Notes: generated by a model from the sequence alone, not told the origin. A stretch of DNA of 64,000 nt from Liquidambar formosana (GCA_039720395.1 CM077827.1:25642416-25706415); one strand, 5' to 3'; counted from the stretch's first letter, positions 43,079 to 56,519 are shown. Numbers and translations: made by a program.

Positions 43079-46044
43079 TGGAGTACCCTGAATGGCTGTC
43101 TAACATAGTGTCTGTGCCTAAAAAAGATGGGAAAATGCGAATGTGTGTTGACTTCTGCGACCTTAATGCTGCAAGCCCAAAGGATGATTTCCCTCTACCG
43201 CATATCGATGTGTTGGCGGACAGTACAGCAGGCCATGCTCTTCTCTCCTTTATGGATGAGTTCTCCGGTTACAACCAGATAAAGATGGCGCCTCGAGACA
43301 TGGAAAAGACGGCTTTTATCACGCAGTGGGGCATGTATTGCTACAAGGTAATGCCTTTTGGCTTGAGAAATGCTGGGGCTACTTACCAAAGAGCTGCTAC
43401 GACCCTATTGCATGATATGATCCATAAAGAAGTGGAGGTGTATGTGGAAGACATGATAGTCAAATCTGTAGACCGGGAAAGACATTTTGCGGCTTTGGAG
43501 AAGTTCCTAGAACGGGCAAAGAAGTACAACCTCCGATTGAATCCTCAGAAGTGTGCCTTCGGAGTCATCGCAGGGAAGCTGTTGGGTTTCATGATCACTC
43601 AGAGGGGAATTGAAGCTGATCCAGGGAAGATAAAAGCTATCACGGAGATGGAGCCACCAAGAACGGAAAAGCAGATCAGGGGTTTTCTGGGGAGAGTTCA
43701 ATACATAACCCGTTTTATCGCCAATCTGACCATGGTGTGCGAGCTGATTTTCAAGCTACTTAAGAAGGGTGTGCCCAAGGAATGGAATGAGGATTGCCAA
43801 GAAGCCTTTGAGACCATTAAAAGGTATCTGAGCAATCCCCCAATCTTGGTTCCCCCACGGCAAGGTGAACCGTTACTATTATACTTAACGGTTACTGAAA
43901 CCACGACAGGAGCCATGTTAGCTCAATACCTTAAAGGGTCGAAAAAGGAAAATGCCATCTACTACTTGAGCAAGAAAATGACAGATTATGAAGTAAAGTA
44001 CAATGCATTAGAGAAGGCTTGCGTAGCATTGGTGTGGGCCACCCAGAAACTCCGTCATTACATGATGTCTTTTGAAGTCCTACTGATAAGTTGATTGGAT
44101 CCTTTGAAGTATTTGCTAGAAAAACCAGTCCTATCGTACAGGACAGCTTGTTGGTCTCTTCTCCTCAATGAACTCGATATAAAGTATCTGGCGCAGAAGT
44201 CCATTAAAGGAAGTGTTGTTGCAGACCACTTGGCAAGTTACCCTATGTCATCATCAACCCAATTCAACGACGAGTTCCCTGATGAAGACATCCTTGAAAT
44301 AAAGAAGAAGGTTTGGAGAGTCTACTTCAATGAGGCTGCAAACAGAAGAGGATATGGAATAGGAGTGCTATTAGTTTCACCCGAAGAAGCCTTCACGTCT
44401 CTAGCAGTCAAGTTGGGGTTCGAAGCTACCAACAACATTGCAGAGTATGAGGCCTGCATCCTAGCATTGGAAGCTGCGTTAGAGTTGGGGATAAAAGAAC
44501 TTAAGGTGTTCAGGGATTCAGCATTGATCATCTGTCAGATAAAAGGGGAGTGGAAAACTCGCGACAAAAAGCTGTTGCCATATCACGCCTATTTGGAAGC
44601 ATTGACCAAAGAGTTTGCAGAGATCGAGTTCAATTACTTGTCAAGAAACAAGAATCAGTTCGCTGACGCCCTAGCAACTCTAGCTTCAATGGTGGAGATA
44701 CCAGAAGGGGGAAGTGTGAAACCACTCGTGATCGAATGCAGAGAGAAACCTGTTTATTGCTGTTCCATTCGAGAAAGGGAGGTAATAGATAACCACCCTT
44801 GGTTTTATGACATAAGAAGGCTCATCGAGGAAAGGGAATATCCAGAGGAAGCATCTCGTGTGGATAGGCGAACCCTGAGGAGATTGGCAAGCCATTACGT
44901 GGTATGCGGAGGAAAACTATATTGGAGGTCTTACGACGGGATTCACTTGCTGTGTGTCATGGAGGAAGAAGCTAGAAAACTCATCGAAGAAATCCATGAA
45001 GGAGTGGGGGCTCCGCATATGAATGGATACATGCTGGCTAAGAAGATCATGAGACTAGGGTATTACTGGTCTACAATGGAAAGGGATCGCTATGCCCACG
45101 TCAAGAAGTGCCATAAGTGCCAGCCCTTCGCCAACGGACAACACTTGCCCTCCATGCCCTTAACAAGCATGTCAACTCCATGGCCGTTTGTAGTATGGGG
45201 AATAGATATCATCGGACAGATTAAGCCAAAGGCATCCAACGGACATGAATACATCTTGGTAGCCATCGATTACTTCACCAAGTGGGTGGAAGCAGCTTCC
45301 TTCAAAGTGTTGAATGCCAAAAAGGTGGCGCAGTTCATACAGCTCAACATTATCTACCGATATGGGGTACCGCATGAGGTCATTTCAGATAATGGTCAGC
45401 ATTTTCATAAGGCAACTAAAGAACTCTTGTAGAAATATAAGATCGTTCACCACTTGTCGTCCCCGTATCGCCCATAGACTAACGGTGCAGTGGAAGCCGC
45501 CAACAAGAACATCAAGAAAATATTACAGAAAACAGCTGACACGTACACCAATTGGCATGAGAAACTACCATTGGCATTATGGGGGTACAGAATGTCAGTC
45601 AGATCGTCAACAGGGGCTACGCCGTATGCTCTAGTGTATGGAAATGGAAGCCGTTCTACTAGTGGAATTGGAAGTTCTTTTGTTAAGGGTTGCTGTGGAA
45701 AGTCAGCTGGCAGAGGTGGACTGGATCAGAGGTCATTATGATGAGTTGGCATTGCTAGATGAAAGGCGATTGAGGGCTCTATACCACGTGCAAGGTTCCA
45801 GAGAAGAGTCGCGAGGGCGTTCAATAAACATGTCAAAGACAGAGGCTTGAAGAAAGGGGATTTAGTATTGAAAGAGATCCGAGCACCAATTTTTGATCCA
45901 CGAGGAAAGTTCAAACCAAATTGGGGTGGACCGTACGTCATCAAGGAAATATTGCCAGCAGGGGCTGTTCGACTTATGAATTTGGATGGGATCGAGTTTG
46001 CTCGTCCTACCAATTTGGATCAATTAAAGAAGTATTATGTATGA
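43079..46044 (+). pseudogene. pol: Element C pol: RT (partial) to integrase, several lesions
   Basis: Starts at EYPEWLSNIV (about residue 133 of the element 3 pol) and ends with the conserved NLDQLKKYYV. The RT active site reads YVED instead of YVDD. In-frame stops are TGA at 44092-44094, TAG at 45430-45432 and TAG at 45475-45477. A one-base gain near 45641 and a one-base loss near 45796 shift the frame and restore it. Three stop changes are at positions that are Arg or Gln in the intact copy (CGN to TGA, CAG to TAG). It is non-functional. Confidence 0.9.
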
Positions 46045-46455
46045 GGCCTGCTAGGTTGAAAACCTATAAGGGCGGCCTAGGCAAAAGTTAAGGCATTTGA
46101 ACTACGAGGACCTGATTCCCCAAAAGAAAAAAAGGAAGGAAAAAAAGAATATAAAAAATAATAAATAAATAAAAAAAAAAAAAAGAAAGAAAAAGAAAAC
46201 GGGGATACGTAGGCAACCCATAAAGTTACTTTGGGTGCAGTCCAAACAACACAATCACAAGAAAAATCTCAAAAGTAGATTATTATTGGCAATTCATTTG
46301 AAACTAATTGTTTGACATAACAATTTATTGGTGTTAAGTAAAGGAGCTATTGATAAGCCATAGATATTCTATTCCTTGAGTCTTTAAGTCCTCTTGAGTT
46401 TCTTCAAAGTCGTCTTGTCTGTCTTCTTTCTTTCTCTCTCGAGTCTTCTTTTCTT
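46045..46455. other. Convergent 3' spacer of element C with A-rich tract
   Basis: An A/G-rich run at about 46121-46200 lies on the sense (plus) strand about 80 bp after pol, equivalent to the T-rich tracts at 14958, 32628 and 58190 seen in the inverted orientation. Conserved GGGATACGTAGGCAACCCAT follows. No gene is visible. Confidence 0.7.
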
Positions 46456-47670
46456 TCATAAGTCATGGTCGTGGGATGCCTCTACTGCCTCAAGAATGTC
46501 TTCTCTGCAAAGCCCAAGTCTCACATCCTTGATAAGGTCATAAATTCTTTCTCGACGAGAAGTCTCCCTTTCGCCCAAATCATCCTTCAACCATTGCTTG
46601 TATTCTTTACTCATCTCAAAAGGTCCTTCAGTTTTGGCAATCCGAGTCAATTTCAGGTCTGTAGGCCAGCGAGTCCTCGCCCACTTGATTATGGTAAGAC
46701 CGACAGGTTCCACAGAGCAACAAGGTCCTGTTAAGGACGATATGGTTTGCATGGCGCCCATCTGGCGAAAAATTCTCGAAGTCCAATAGAAGGAAGTCGA
46801 TCTCAGTCCTATGAGTTTGACAAAAGCACACCCCGAAGTTCGAAAAAGTACCTGCTCTTTACATCCCCATATGAAAACATACCATTTAATGTTCCGCCAT
46901 GATAGTGTTTGGAAATAACCCAACCAATCTCTTAAAGAGAATGGCCTAGGGAGTTCAACTCGGCGCAGACAGAAGTGTTGGGGCTTGTATGGATTGATAG
47001 TGGTGGGAGATAGAAAATTCAAGCGCTCGAGCAGCCACATTTGCAATAAAAAAGGGCTACCTCCTAAAGGCGCTTTAGGGTTGCCATGAACCTTATCTAA
47101 GCCACTCAAGGTTTTAGCTATTACCAAGGAAATGATGTTATGTCGCTTGAGAAGAGGAGCAATCAACTCACATATTTGAACAGGGGCTTGAAGAGTACCG
47201 GTGGAGATGAGAAAGCGACCAATTAAACAAAAAGCGAGTGCACACTGAATTTGAGGGGTGAAAGTCAGAGTACCTTCGCTATCGTGAGCCAAGAATGAGG
47301 TTGCTAACTTCATTAAGTCCACCATATGATCCTTGACAATGATCATTACATCCCTCTGAGGAATGCCAAGAAAGTTAGAGAAGGAAGCGAGGTAATCCGA
47401 GCGAGGTGTAGGAAGGATGAATGACCCTGCGGGCGAAACTCCAAATAAAGCACTAAATTCTTCCATGGTTGGGCATAATTCTTCATAATTGAATCGAAAT
47501 ACATGGATTTGAGGATCCTAGAAATATGTAGCCGCAGTGAGAAGAGTTGTCTCGAGCTTCATATGCCTTTTGGAGAGCAATGGTTCCAAGCCGAAGCGCT
47601 TAAACTCAGTTTTGTCTTTGGCAGCCATGACTGCCAAAAACCCTCTTAAGAACCCATCCAAGGCTTCCAT
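46456..47670 (-). pseudogene. Antisense DUF7745-like gene of element C
   Basis: The ATG is at 47668-47670 and the frame aligns with the 428-residue homologues but with a TAG at 47518-47520 in place of the Trp of TYFWDPQ. The frame then stays open from MEEFSALFGVS to the stop at 46456. The C-terminus is shorter than in elements 1 and 3, ending just after the AHDL/DHDL motif, so the basic tail is lost. It converges on pol. Confidence 0.82.
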
Positions 47671-47718
47671 AATTATTGTCAATGAAAATAGGTGAGTTAG
47701 AAGGCTTCCCTCATGTGT

Positions 47719-47725
47719 TTTTATA
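47719..47725 (-). promoter_or_regulatory. TATA box of the element C DUF7745-like gene
   Basis: TATAAAA on the minus strand in CTATAAAAACACAT, 49 bp before the ATG. Confidence 0.65.
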
Positions 47726-47810
47726 GGGGAAGGGTCACAAATTCAAGTCCTAGAAGGAGTAGAATCGTCAAAATAGCAAAAAACCTGAAAAATCGCGAAA
47801 AAACACGTCA

Positions 47811-47850
47811 ACCTCAGGTAACCGTCCGGGGCCAGATGGTCACCCGAGGC
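47811..47850 (-). promoter_or_regulatory. GC-rich palindromic block upstream of the element C DUF7745-like gene
   Basis: On the minus strand CTCGGGTGACCATCTGG...CGGTTACCTGAGG. It is the shortest copy, but the two arms are kept and it ends 88 bp before the TATA box. Confidence 0.65.
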
Positions 47851-48128
47851 CCCCGCCTTGTTTTGCCTTGTTTTTCCCGGTTTTGCCTATTTTCGTGTTC
47901 AGATGGCCTTTTTAGGCCATTTTCACTCCTATGAGCTCATATTGACTCAAATTTTCATAAGAAAGGCACCACAACATCATCATGATAGATTCAAAGATGC
48001 ACCACAAGTATCCATAATAAGGGATAAGAAAGTTGGTTTAAGGTTGCAATTACAAAACATGGCATGAAATGCAAGAAGATAACCATTGTCTCGTTGTTTC
48101 TACAAGCCCAACAAGAAAGTAAATGAAC

Positions 48129-50784
48129 TCAGCGGCTCCCAGAGCTTCTTTTACAGCTCGGCCTAGCTCCGTCACGACCCCTACGAGGTGCTCTAGGAGG
48201 GCGCATTGTTGGTGGCGGCTGCATAGACAAAGTCCATTAAGCTAAGTATGAGAATAGGGTCGGTTGAAAACCATAAATGGGAACTTTAAATAGGTTGAAC
48301 ACTTACCATGAGATCCAGACGAGCTTTTGCCATGGATTTGGCTAAGCTCATCCTCACAAGGTCACGCTTCAAGCCCTCACTAAGGTCAATGAACTCTTGG
48401 GCATATGCCGCAGGCACTTAGGACAATCAATAAAATTAAATTGAAAGTAATGCTGAAAGAAAGAAAGCAATACCCATAAAGAGAACTCACCTGTTCTCGA
48501 TTTGGGTCGATCCTAAGGGATTCATCAAAAGCAGGATGGGTAATGGCAGTCTTGACAAAGTCTGATTCGCAGCACAAATTAATGGACCAATTAGGCTGAG
48601 GCAAGGGCAGTGACCTATCCCCCTCCATTTCATCTTCTTCAGAGCCAGGAATCACTCCTGAGCCCACTATCGAGCTATGCCCCTTTGCTTGTCGACCCTG
48701 CAAGTGTTCACCTATCAAATAAAGTCTCTATCAAAAGAAAAAGGCTAGGAAAGTGTCAAAGACTTACCCCTTGAGGAGGGAGGCCTGTCACCCTGGGCCT
48801 CATCAAATATTGATGGCAAAAAGTGTCGTACACAATGTCAGGAGAAGTGAACTCCTCCGCATCCCAACCCCTCAAAGCATCCCACAACTCCTCCCCCTCC
48901 ATTAAGTTAGCATGCCTCATGTTAAGTGGTGGTGGCATTGGAGCCATGGCTGCATTCACATCACCCATAACTTGTCGTAAGACTCGTTCCCCCAAGTACT
49001 AGTACCTGCCTATGGGGCCTTTCAAAAGCACCCTCTTGCCAGTCAGCATCAAGTTAGAAATGCATCGCTTAGGTAGCATTGGCACCCATATCTTCTAGGG
49101 ATCCCATTCAGTCTGTTCAAAAATACAAAATGAGAAATAGGGAGTAAAAAGAAAAGAAAAGAATAGGGAGAGAATTTCACCATGTCAGCTGTCAGGCTAG
49201 CTAGGTGAGCTCTAGCATAGGCGTAATCATGACGGTTCGCCGCTCGGAAGGATACATAAGAGGGAGAGTAATTCTTGAGGGTAGGCCATTCAATGGTTTC
49301 CTCAGTAAGGGATGGGCGACATAGGTTGAGGTACTCATAGCACCAAACCTATCAAGAGTTAAGAAAAGAGTCAAAAAAGAAAGGAAAATATAAGAAAGAG
49401 TGAAAAGAAATAAAAGGGAAGTAGCATTACCTCCCAAACAAAAGGCATCCCTCCAAACTCTTTGGTAACACCGCGTGACATGTCATACATTGTGCGGTAC
49501 ATGGTGGCTAGAGCAGCCCCTCTCCAGTTGAATTTCCTAATCTTTCCAACATCTTCCATGCTTTCAAGAAGACCCAAAGGGGCTAGGTCTCCCGTACCGG
49601 CAAAGAATGTGCAGGAGATCATGTAAAGAAGGAATGCTCTTGTAATACAATCGGGGCTCGCACCCTCGCTCTCCCTTTGCTTAGCAAATTTGTTAAAAAG
49701 CCAAGTGCGGTGCACTGCTTTCTTAATTACCTCAACTTCCATTCCAAGGTAAGCTAGGAGATAATCCTCATCCGTGGACGCCTCTTCATAGAATTCCAAG
49801 CTCTTGTCCTTAATGCTTAAGCCCGTAATCATGGTAAAATCCTTGGGGGTTAATGTCATCTCCCCGAAACCAAAATGGAATGTGTTGGTAGTGTCCCACC
49901 ATAGTTCAGACAAGGCTAGCAAGGCTTGCCTATCACATTGATCATTCCACAAGGAATCTAGGAATGGACCAAAACCGGCCTTTTCGACATGGCCCTTGGC
50001 TATGGGTTGGAAGTTTTCCATGTTCCGCCACCATTCAATAAGTCCTTTGATAGAGGACTGAGAGCGCATGTCCTGAAAGTTGGGCTATAGCCATTGAAAA
50101 TACCTTAAGAATTAGTTGAGAGAACATGGAAACAATAAGCTTACACTAGCAATTGGTTTCAAATTGTTTTCTAAAAGATGTCAAGAAGTTGTCTTTATTC
50201 ATGAAATGAATTGCTAATGAATGTTTATGGGTTTACTTGTTCATATGCCTTAACTTGGCAAGGATTGAACACTTTTTTATCACTTGGGCATTTTATCGAA
50301 CACTTGGGGAGTGACACTTCCCAAGCCTTGAAACAAAAGAATTTGGTATGATCAATCCTTGCTAAATCATAGCATATTACTCACTTGAGTGTTTACTTGT
50401 TGATATACATTGATTTGGTAAAGATTGAACATCTTTATTTCACTTGGGCATTTTATCGAACACTTGGTGGGTGCCATTTTTCAAGCTTTCAAATGAAAAG
50501 AATTTGTGTGTTCAATCCTTGCCAAATCAAGGGATATCACTCAACAACACGAGGGGTATTCAAAAGAAGTAAATAGGAATGCAATTTCATCAAAAGAATC
50601 GAAAGATTCAAAAAAAAAGTGTTAAGTTGGGTAAACTTACTTCTTGTTGGGAATGGAGGAATGGGATATGCTTGTCGGGTTCAAGCAACACCCTATCTTG
50701 TGGAGCATCATAGAGTGGTGCCTTGTACTTGCTTTTGACCCCATAGAATGGATACTTGGTGCCTGAGTCCTTGCTTGATGACAT
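48129..50784 (-). pseudogene. Antisense PMD gene of element C, seven exons, with stops
   Basis: Predicted exons on the minus strand: 50784-50641, 50084-49431, 49348-49181, 49112-48768, 48697-48491, about 48419-48307 and 48218-48129. Exons 1-4 have exactly the same lengths as in element B and the same phase-0 introns. Exon 2 holds the PMD core (ELWWDTTNTFHFGFGEMTLTPKDF). Exon 4 has two TAG codons at positions that are Trp in B (DPW, CWY), and the acceptor of exon 6 does not keep phase, so the gene is dead. It is the closest relative of the fragment at 5395-5703. Confidence 0.82.
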
Positions 50785-51072
50785 TCTTGATTATGGAGTT
50801 GGGTTTGTGAAAAATGGGTTTGATTTGGTTTGATTTCCAAAGATGATGTGAATTGGTTGTTTTGATTGTTAAATGGGCTTGATTTGTTGTTGTTTGATGT
50901 GCATTTGATGTTTGGATTGAATGTTTTTTGAAGTAGGAATGAGAGAATGAGAGATGGAGAGGATGGAATGAGAGTTTAGAGAGAGAAACTCTCTAATTTT
51001 CGGGTTGGGAGAATGTGAGAATGAGTGTGCAAACATGGGTTTAAAAACCCAGATTTTTTTTTCAATGGTGGG
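50785..51072 (-). promoter_or_regulatory. Upstream region of the element C PMD gene, cut by element 3
   Basis: On the minus strand the sequence AATCTGGGTTTTTAAACCC and a GAGAGTTTCTCTCTCT stretch match the region upstream of the element B PMD gene. In B the GC-rich block lies about 10-30 bp further upstream. Here element 3 begins at exactly that place, so the block is either displaced to the far side of element 3 or lost. Confidence 0.6.
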
Positions 51073-53849
51073 TGTGAACCCCGGAAATTGGGCCCACAAG
51101 GGATTGAAAGAAAATGGGTTTGAAAAAGAAAAAGGAAAGGAGTCGCCACCTTATTTTTTAAAGGAAACAAGGAAAACCCTAAAAATAGTTTGTTTTAGGA
51201 AAACAATTTGAATGACTCCATAAAAAAGGAAAGGCAAAAACCAATCTTTTGAAAACCAAAGAAATCGGGGATTCGGAGGCTAAGTTATGACATGGGAAGG
51301 TTCTAGGCAAAGCCTATAGGCACCCATGTCACCCTTTCGGTCTCTCAGTTCATTTGGGCTAAATCAAGATCTTTCCATACAAAAATCAGCAAGTATATCA
51401 TCACAAGAATTGCATGCATATCATATATTTCATTCATCCATCCATGCATAATAAGCACATAAAAACAGAAAAAGAAAAAGAAGAAAAGAAAACAAAAATA
51501 AACCTAGGATGCTTGGATCCTAGAACGGACTTGAGCCTCACGAAGAGCGCCTACGTACCATGCAACGAAATACATGGATCAAAGTCCACGTAGTTCGATT
51601 AGAACTAAGGTTAAATCCTAATACAAACCTATGGTAAAAACCCTAGGTTTCCTTATTTGATCAAAAGAGAATTGATAGAAAGTTTGATTTTAGGAAAGAA
51701 ATCCACAAAATGGAAACTTTAATAAAAACCAGAATTTTGTTGGTTAAGGAAACCTCTAATTAAACCATAGGATCATATTAAAAATTAACCCTAGATAGGG
51801 AGAAGAGAATGAGTTAAGAAGAAAGGTGAATTGGGGCACCTTCACACCCACTTACCTGAGCGCAATTACTCCAAACATTAGCTATTTCAGACATAAGCAG
51901 CCCTATTTGCCATAGGACAAATACCACACCTATTTGCACCCTTACAAGTGCTCAAAACCATGCGAAAACACTAACATGCAAATCTGGACAGAATAGTATT
52001 ATGACCTAAAATCATCCACTAAGCATGCCAATAGCAAAAACAGCGAACAATAATAAGTCCTAACATATTCCTAGAACCATATCATGCATAAAAACCCTAA
52101 AACATACTAACATGCATGCAAAACTATCATGTTTACTCCATATGAAAAACATATACAGCAAACACGAAGAAAAACCAATAAAAAAGTCTACTTTATCATG
52201 CTATATGAAAACAAACACGAAACAATGACTCTAAAACCCTAAACTCACAAATATGCTTAAAAACATACAAAACATACTTTAATCATGCTAAAACCAAACT
52301 AAACAGAAATTAAATCATGCATATTAACTAACTAAAGCAATATAACATGATGAAAATCCTAACTCTAACATGCAATGACACTAATCCTAGCACAAGGACA
52401 AACAGGAGCACAAGAATCATAACTATGCATTAAAAACCTAAAGGACAGCCCTAAAGCATGCTAAACAGTAGATAAAAAATAGATATTCCATGTATATTAA
52501 CTAGCTAGAGTGTTAATACATGATAAACAAGTTACCTTTAACATGCAATAAGCCTAACCCATATGAAAACCTAGTTTAAGCTTGAATAGAGAAGGAGAAT
52601 ACCTTAGGAAGGGCCTTCCTTTGTGTTTGTAATTGTTCGTGGCTCCTCAGGTCTTTAGAGTGAATCAAACCAACACGAATCCTCCTCTTTGTCAAAGTGG
52701 TATCACAGCAAAGAGATCAAAACTCACTCAACTTTGAAAAGAAAATAGAAAACAAAAAGAGAACAAGAGAAAAGAAAAGTGATTTTCGTCACTTTGCAGC
52801 AGCAGCAACTTCAATCGCGTTTTTGGGTATGAAAACGTTGGATTTGGACAAAGCTTGTGAAATAATAAGTTGTAGAGAATTGAATTATATTTCTAACAAG
52901 ACCAATTTCATCAAATTCTGACTTCGGATGAAAAAGTTATGATTAAAATACGACTGCTGGTTTTCAGAAAATCTGCTGTTGAATTATGACGAATTTCACT
53001 CCCTCCAAACCCTCTTCTCCTCTCCCTTGTTTAAAGACATTAAGAGAGTATTTATAGCTGAAATCTGGAGTTTCCCTTTCCTTCCTGGACTAGGTTTCCT
53101 TGGAGAATAATCAAAAGGTATTTTATAATGATAAAAGACTTCTAATCTGAATAGGAAAAGGAAATTGTCTTTTATAAAAATTGGGAGACTGACCGCTAAC
53201 ACGCATGCACATGTATCGTATGTGCGTACACACACTCATCACATACGTACACGTGTTAGTGTCATGATAAAAATGGCTAATTTAATAAAATAATTTTCTT
53301 TTCATTTTAACCAAAAATCTCATGCTGTGATTCGCACTAATTCTTCAAGGATAATCCGTAAATAACCACACTAAACTCATCATCAGGCCATATCAAAATT
53401 GAACTTCATGAAACACTTTTGAGGGTAAAATGATGACTAATGAAAGTCAATTTGAAAAGATTTGGTTGATAATTGTGAGTCAATTAGAGCTAACCCAAGG
53501 AAGGGTCAATTAACCAACTTGAACTACATCGAGCCATTTTAATCCCGAGCCATTGACTTACCAAATTGAACCTAGAAATATCTCATATGCATCCATATGA
53601 ACTCCAATTGACAATTTGGAGATCATTCCAAGGTCAAATGAAAAGTTTGGGACTTAAAAGACGATTATGCCCCTCAAGTCACAAAAGCTCTTATTATCCC
53701 TCAAGATCAACTCCAATTTGAACCAAAATTCATATCCATTGTCCTTGTGACTCTAGAAAACTAATGCAAGTGACTAGACTCAAAAACAAAACAAAAACAT
53801 GCATGAAATGATGAGCCCTAGTAAGGTGGTGCAAAAATGGGGTGTGACA
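51073..53849 (-). repeat. 3' LTR of element 3 (2777 bp)
   Basis: Begins TGTGAACCCCGG and ends GGGGTGTGACA. It is nearly identical to the element 1 LTRs except for an extra segment of about 160 bp at roughly 53389-53555, which is also present in LTR D. The TATA box is at 53049-53056 and the palindrome cluster at 53196-53259, both minus strand. Confidence 0.92.
53049..53056 (-). promoter_or_regulatory. TATA box of element 3 3' LTR
   Basis: TATAAATA on the minus strand, same context as in both LTRs of element 1. Confidence 0.65.
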
Positions 53850-53862
53850 GAAGCCCCTCATT
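53850..53862 (-). other. Polypurine tract of element 3
   Basis: AATGAGGGGCTTC on the minus strand directly before the LTR start. Confidence 0.8.
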
Positions 53863-53984
53863 GGCGAACAAGTTACACTTGTGAACCAATGATGAAGAAC
53901 AACCCATTTTTGGCCAAAAAGCCCGGAGAAATCACACACTAATACCAACAATGATGGGAGGTTGAAAACCTGAGACTGAAGTAA

Positions 53985-56235
53985 GGAAGTGTACTCAAGT
54001 CATGAGTATACTTAAACCACTGGGGGTTGGTGATTGTCAAGAGAAGCATATTCAGGCCACTACGAATGAACATACTTTTGAAACGGAGAAATATATTCTA
54101 GTCACGAATATATTTAACCAAGTGATGAGAATGAGATCTGAAAAGTACGTTCAAGTGACGAACGTACCTTGGAAATGGAGAAGTATATTCAGGTCACGAA
54201 TATATTTAACCAAGTGAGTGACAAAAAATCTGAGAAGTATACTCAAGTGATGAGTATACCATTGAAATGGAGAAATATATTCAGGTTGCGAATATATTTA
54301 ACCAAGTAATCTGAGAATGAAATCTGAGAAGTATACTCAAGTGGTGAGCATACCATTGAAATGGAGAAATATATCCAAGCGATGGATATATTTAACCAAG
54401 TAATCTGAGAATGAAATCTGAGAAGTATACTCAAGTGGTGAGCATACCATTGAAATGGAGAAATATATCCAAGCGATGGATATATTTAACCAAGTAGGAT
54501 AAAGAATAATCTGAGAAGTATACTCAAGTGATGAGTGTACTTTTGAAATGGAGAGATATATTCAGGTCACGAATATATTCAACTAAGTGAGTGACAACAT
54601 ATCTGAGAAGTATACTCAAGTGATGAGTATACCATTGAAATGGAGAAATATATTCAGGTCGCGAATATATTTAACCAAGTAATCTGAGAATGAAATCTGA
54701 GAAGTATACTCAAGTGGTGAGCATACCATTGAAATGGAGAAATATATCCAAGCAATGGATATATTTAACCAAGTAATCTGAGAATGAAATCTGAGAAGTA
54801 TACTCAAGTGGTGAGCATACCATTGAAATGGAGAAATATATCCAAGCGATGGATATATTTAACCAAGTAGGATAAGAATAATCTGAGAAGTGTACTCAAG
54901 TGATAAGGATACTTAATGATTGAGAAAGACTGAGAAGTACGTTCAAGTGATGAACATACTTTTGAAATGAAGAAATGTATCCAAGTGATGGATATATTCA
55001 ACCAAGTAAGCTGAGAAGTACACTCAAGTGATGAGCATACCATTGAAATGGAGAAATATATCCAAACGACGGATATATTTAACCAAGTAAGATAAGAATA
55101 ATCTGAGAAGTGTATTCAAGTGATGAGTGTACTTTTGAAATGGAGAGATATATTCAGGTCACGAACATATTTAACCAAGTGATGAAAAAGATGCTAAGAA
55201 ATATACTCAAGTGATGAGTATACTTAATGATTGAAAAAGACTGAGAAGTACGTTCAAGTGATGTACATACTTTTGAAATGGAGAAATGTACCCAAGTGAT
55301 GGATATATTTAACCAAGTAAGCTGAGAAGTACACTCAAGTGATGAGCATACCATTGAAATGGAGAAATATATCCAAACGACGGATATATTTAACCAAGTA
55401 AGATAAGAATAATTTGAGAAGTGTACTCAAGTGATGAGTACACCATTGAAATGGAGAAATATATTCTAGTCACGAATATACTTAACCAAGTAAGTGACAA
55501 GTATGTTTGAGTGATAAACATACTATTGAAATAGAGAAATATATCCAAGCGATGGATATACTTAAGCAAGTAAGATAGAGAATAATCTGAGAAGTGTACT
55601 CAAGTGATGAGTACACCATTGAAATGGAGAAATATATTCTAGTCATGAATATATTTAACCAAGTAAGTGACAAATAATCTGAGAAGTATGTTCAAGTGAT
55701 GAACATACCATTGAAATGGAGAAATATACCCAAGCGATGGATATACTTAACCAAGTAAGTGGCAAAATATCTGAGAAGTATACTCAAGTGATGAGTATAC
55801 CATTGAAATGGAAAAATATACCCAAGTGACGGATATACTTAACCAAGTAAGTGACAAATGATCTGAGAAGTATGTTCAAGTGATGAACATACCATTGAAA
55901 TGGAGAAATATACCCAAGCGATGGATATACTTAACCAAGTAAGTGACGAAATATCTGAGAAGTATACTCGAGTGATGAGTATACCATTGAAATGGAGAAA
56001 TATATTCAAGTGATGAATATATTTAACCAAGTAAGTGATAATGAGGATCTGAAACTAGGAAGCATATTCAATGGGTGAACATGCTTTTGAAATGGAAGAA
56101 TATATTCAAGTGATGAATATATTCAACCAAGTATGATAGAGAATGAGAATTTGAAGCTGAGAAGCATATTCAAAGAGTGAATACACTTTTGAAATGGAAA
56201 AATATATTCAAGTGATGAGTATATTCAACCAAGTG
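53985..56235 (-). repeat. Tandem array of paired hairpins (element 3 copy)
   Basis: The same repeat family as 11155-13020, but about 0.4 kb longer and with a different order of unit variants. There is a local duplication around 54240-54480 and 54600-54840 of a block of two or three units. Stems again vary in a paired way (for example GTGTACTC/GAGTACAC and GTATGTTC/GAACATAC). From 56236 to 56519 the sequence is AT-rich spacer equal to 13021-13288. Confidence 0.9.
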
Positions 56236-56519
56236 GGATGGAAAATCAAGATTTGAAATGAGGATATATGATCAATTTATCAAGATAGAACAAGCATGGT
56301 GCAAGATGAAAGTGACTTAACACATTGTCACTTGAGTTGGCATGACACAGGGGAAATATATTCAACCCTTTTGAACATAAAATCAATTCAAGGAATTGAT
56401 TTCAAGATGGAATTTGATTGATTTTAAGCTCAAAAAGTGTTGAATATCTCATTTGGAAGGAGGTTTGATCACGCGTCAAGGCGAGACAAAGCGAGGGAAA
56501 AAGCCAAAACAAGGTGGCT

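Larger units (their letters stand above)
43079..51072 (+). mobile_element. Tat-like element C, 5' part missing
   Basis: Plus-strand pol from within RT to the end of integrase, followed by an antisense DUF7745-like gene and an antisense PMD gene, the same order as in element B but inverted. Gag, protease and the 5' LTR are absent left of the copia LTR. Its array and 3' LTR should lie right of element 3, which has inserted just upstream of the PMD gene at 51072. Confidence 0.85.

Noticed and set aside
51068..51072. GTGGG flanking LTR 3 equals GTGGG flanking LTR D at 5395-5399
   Set aside because: The two LTRs belong to different elements in opposite orientation, and five bases can match by chance; it cannot be used as a target duplication.
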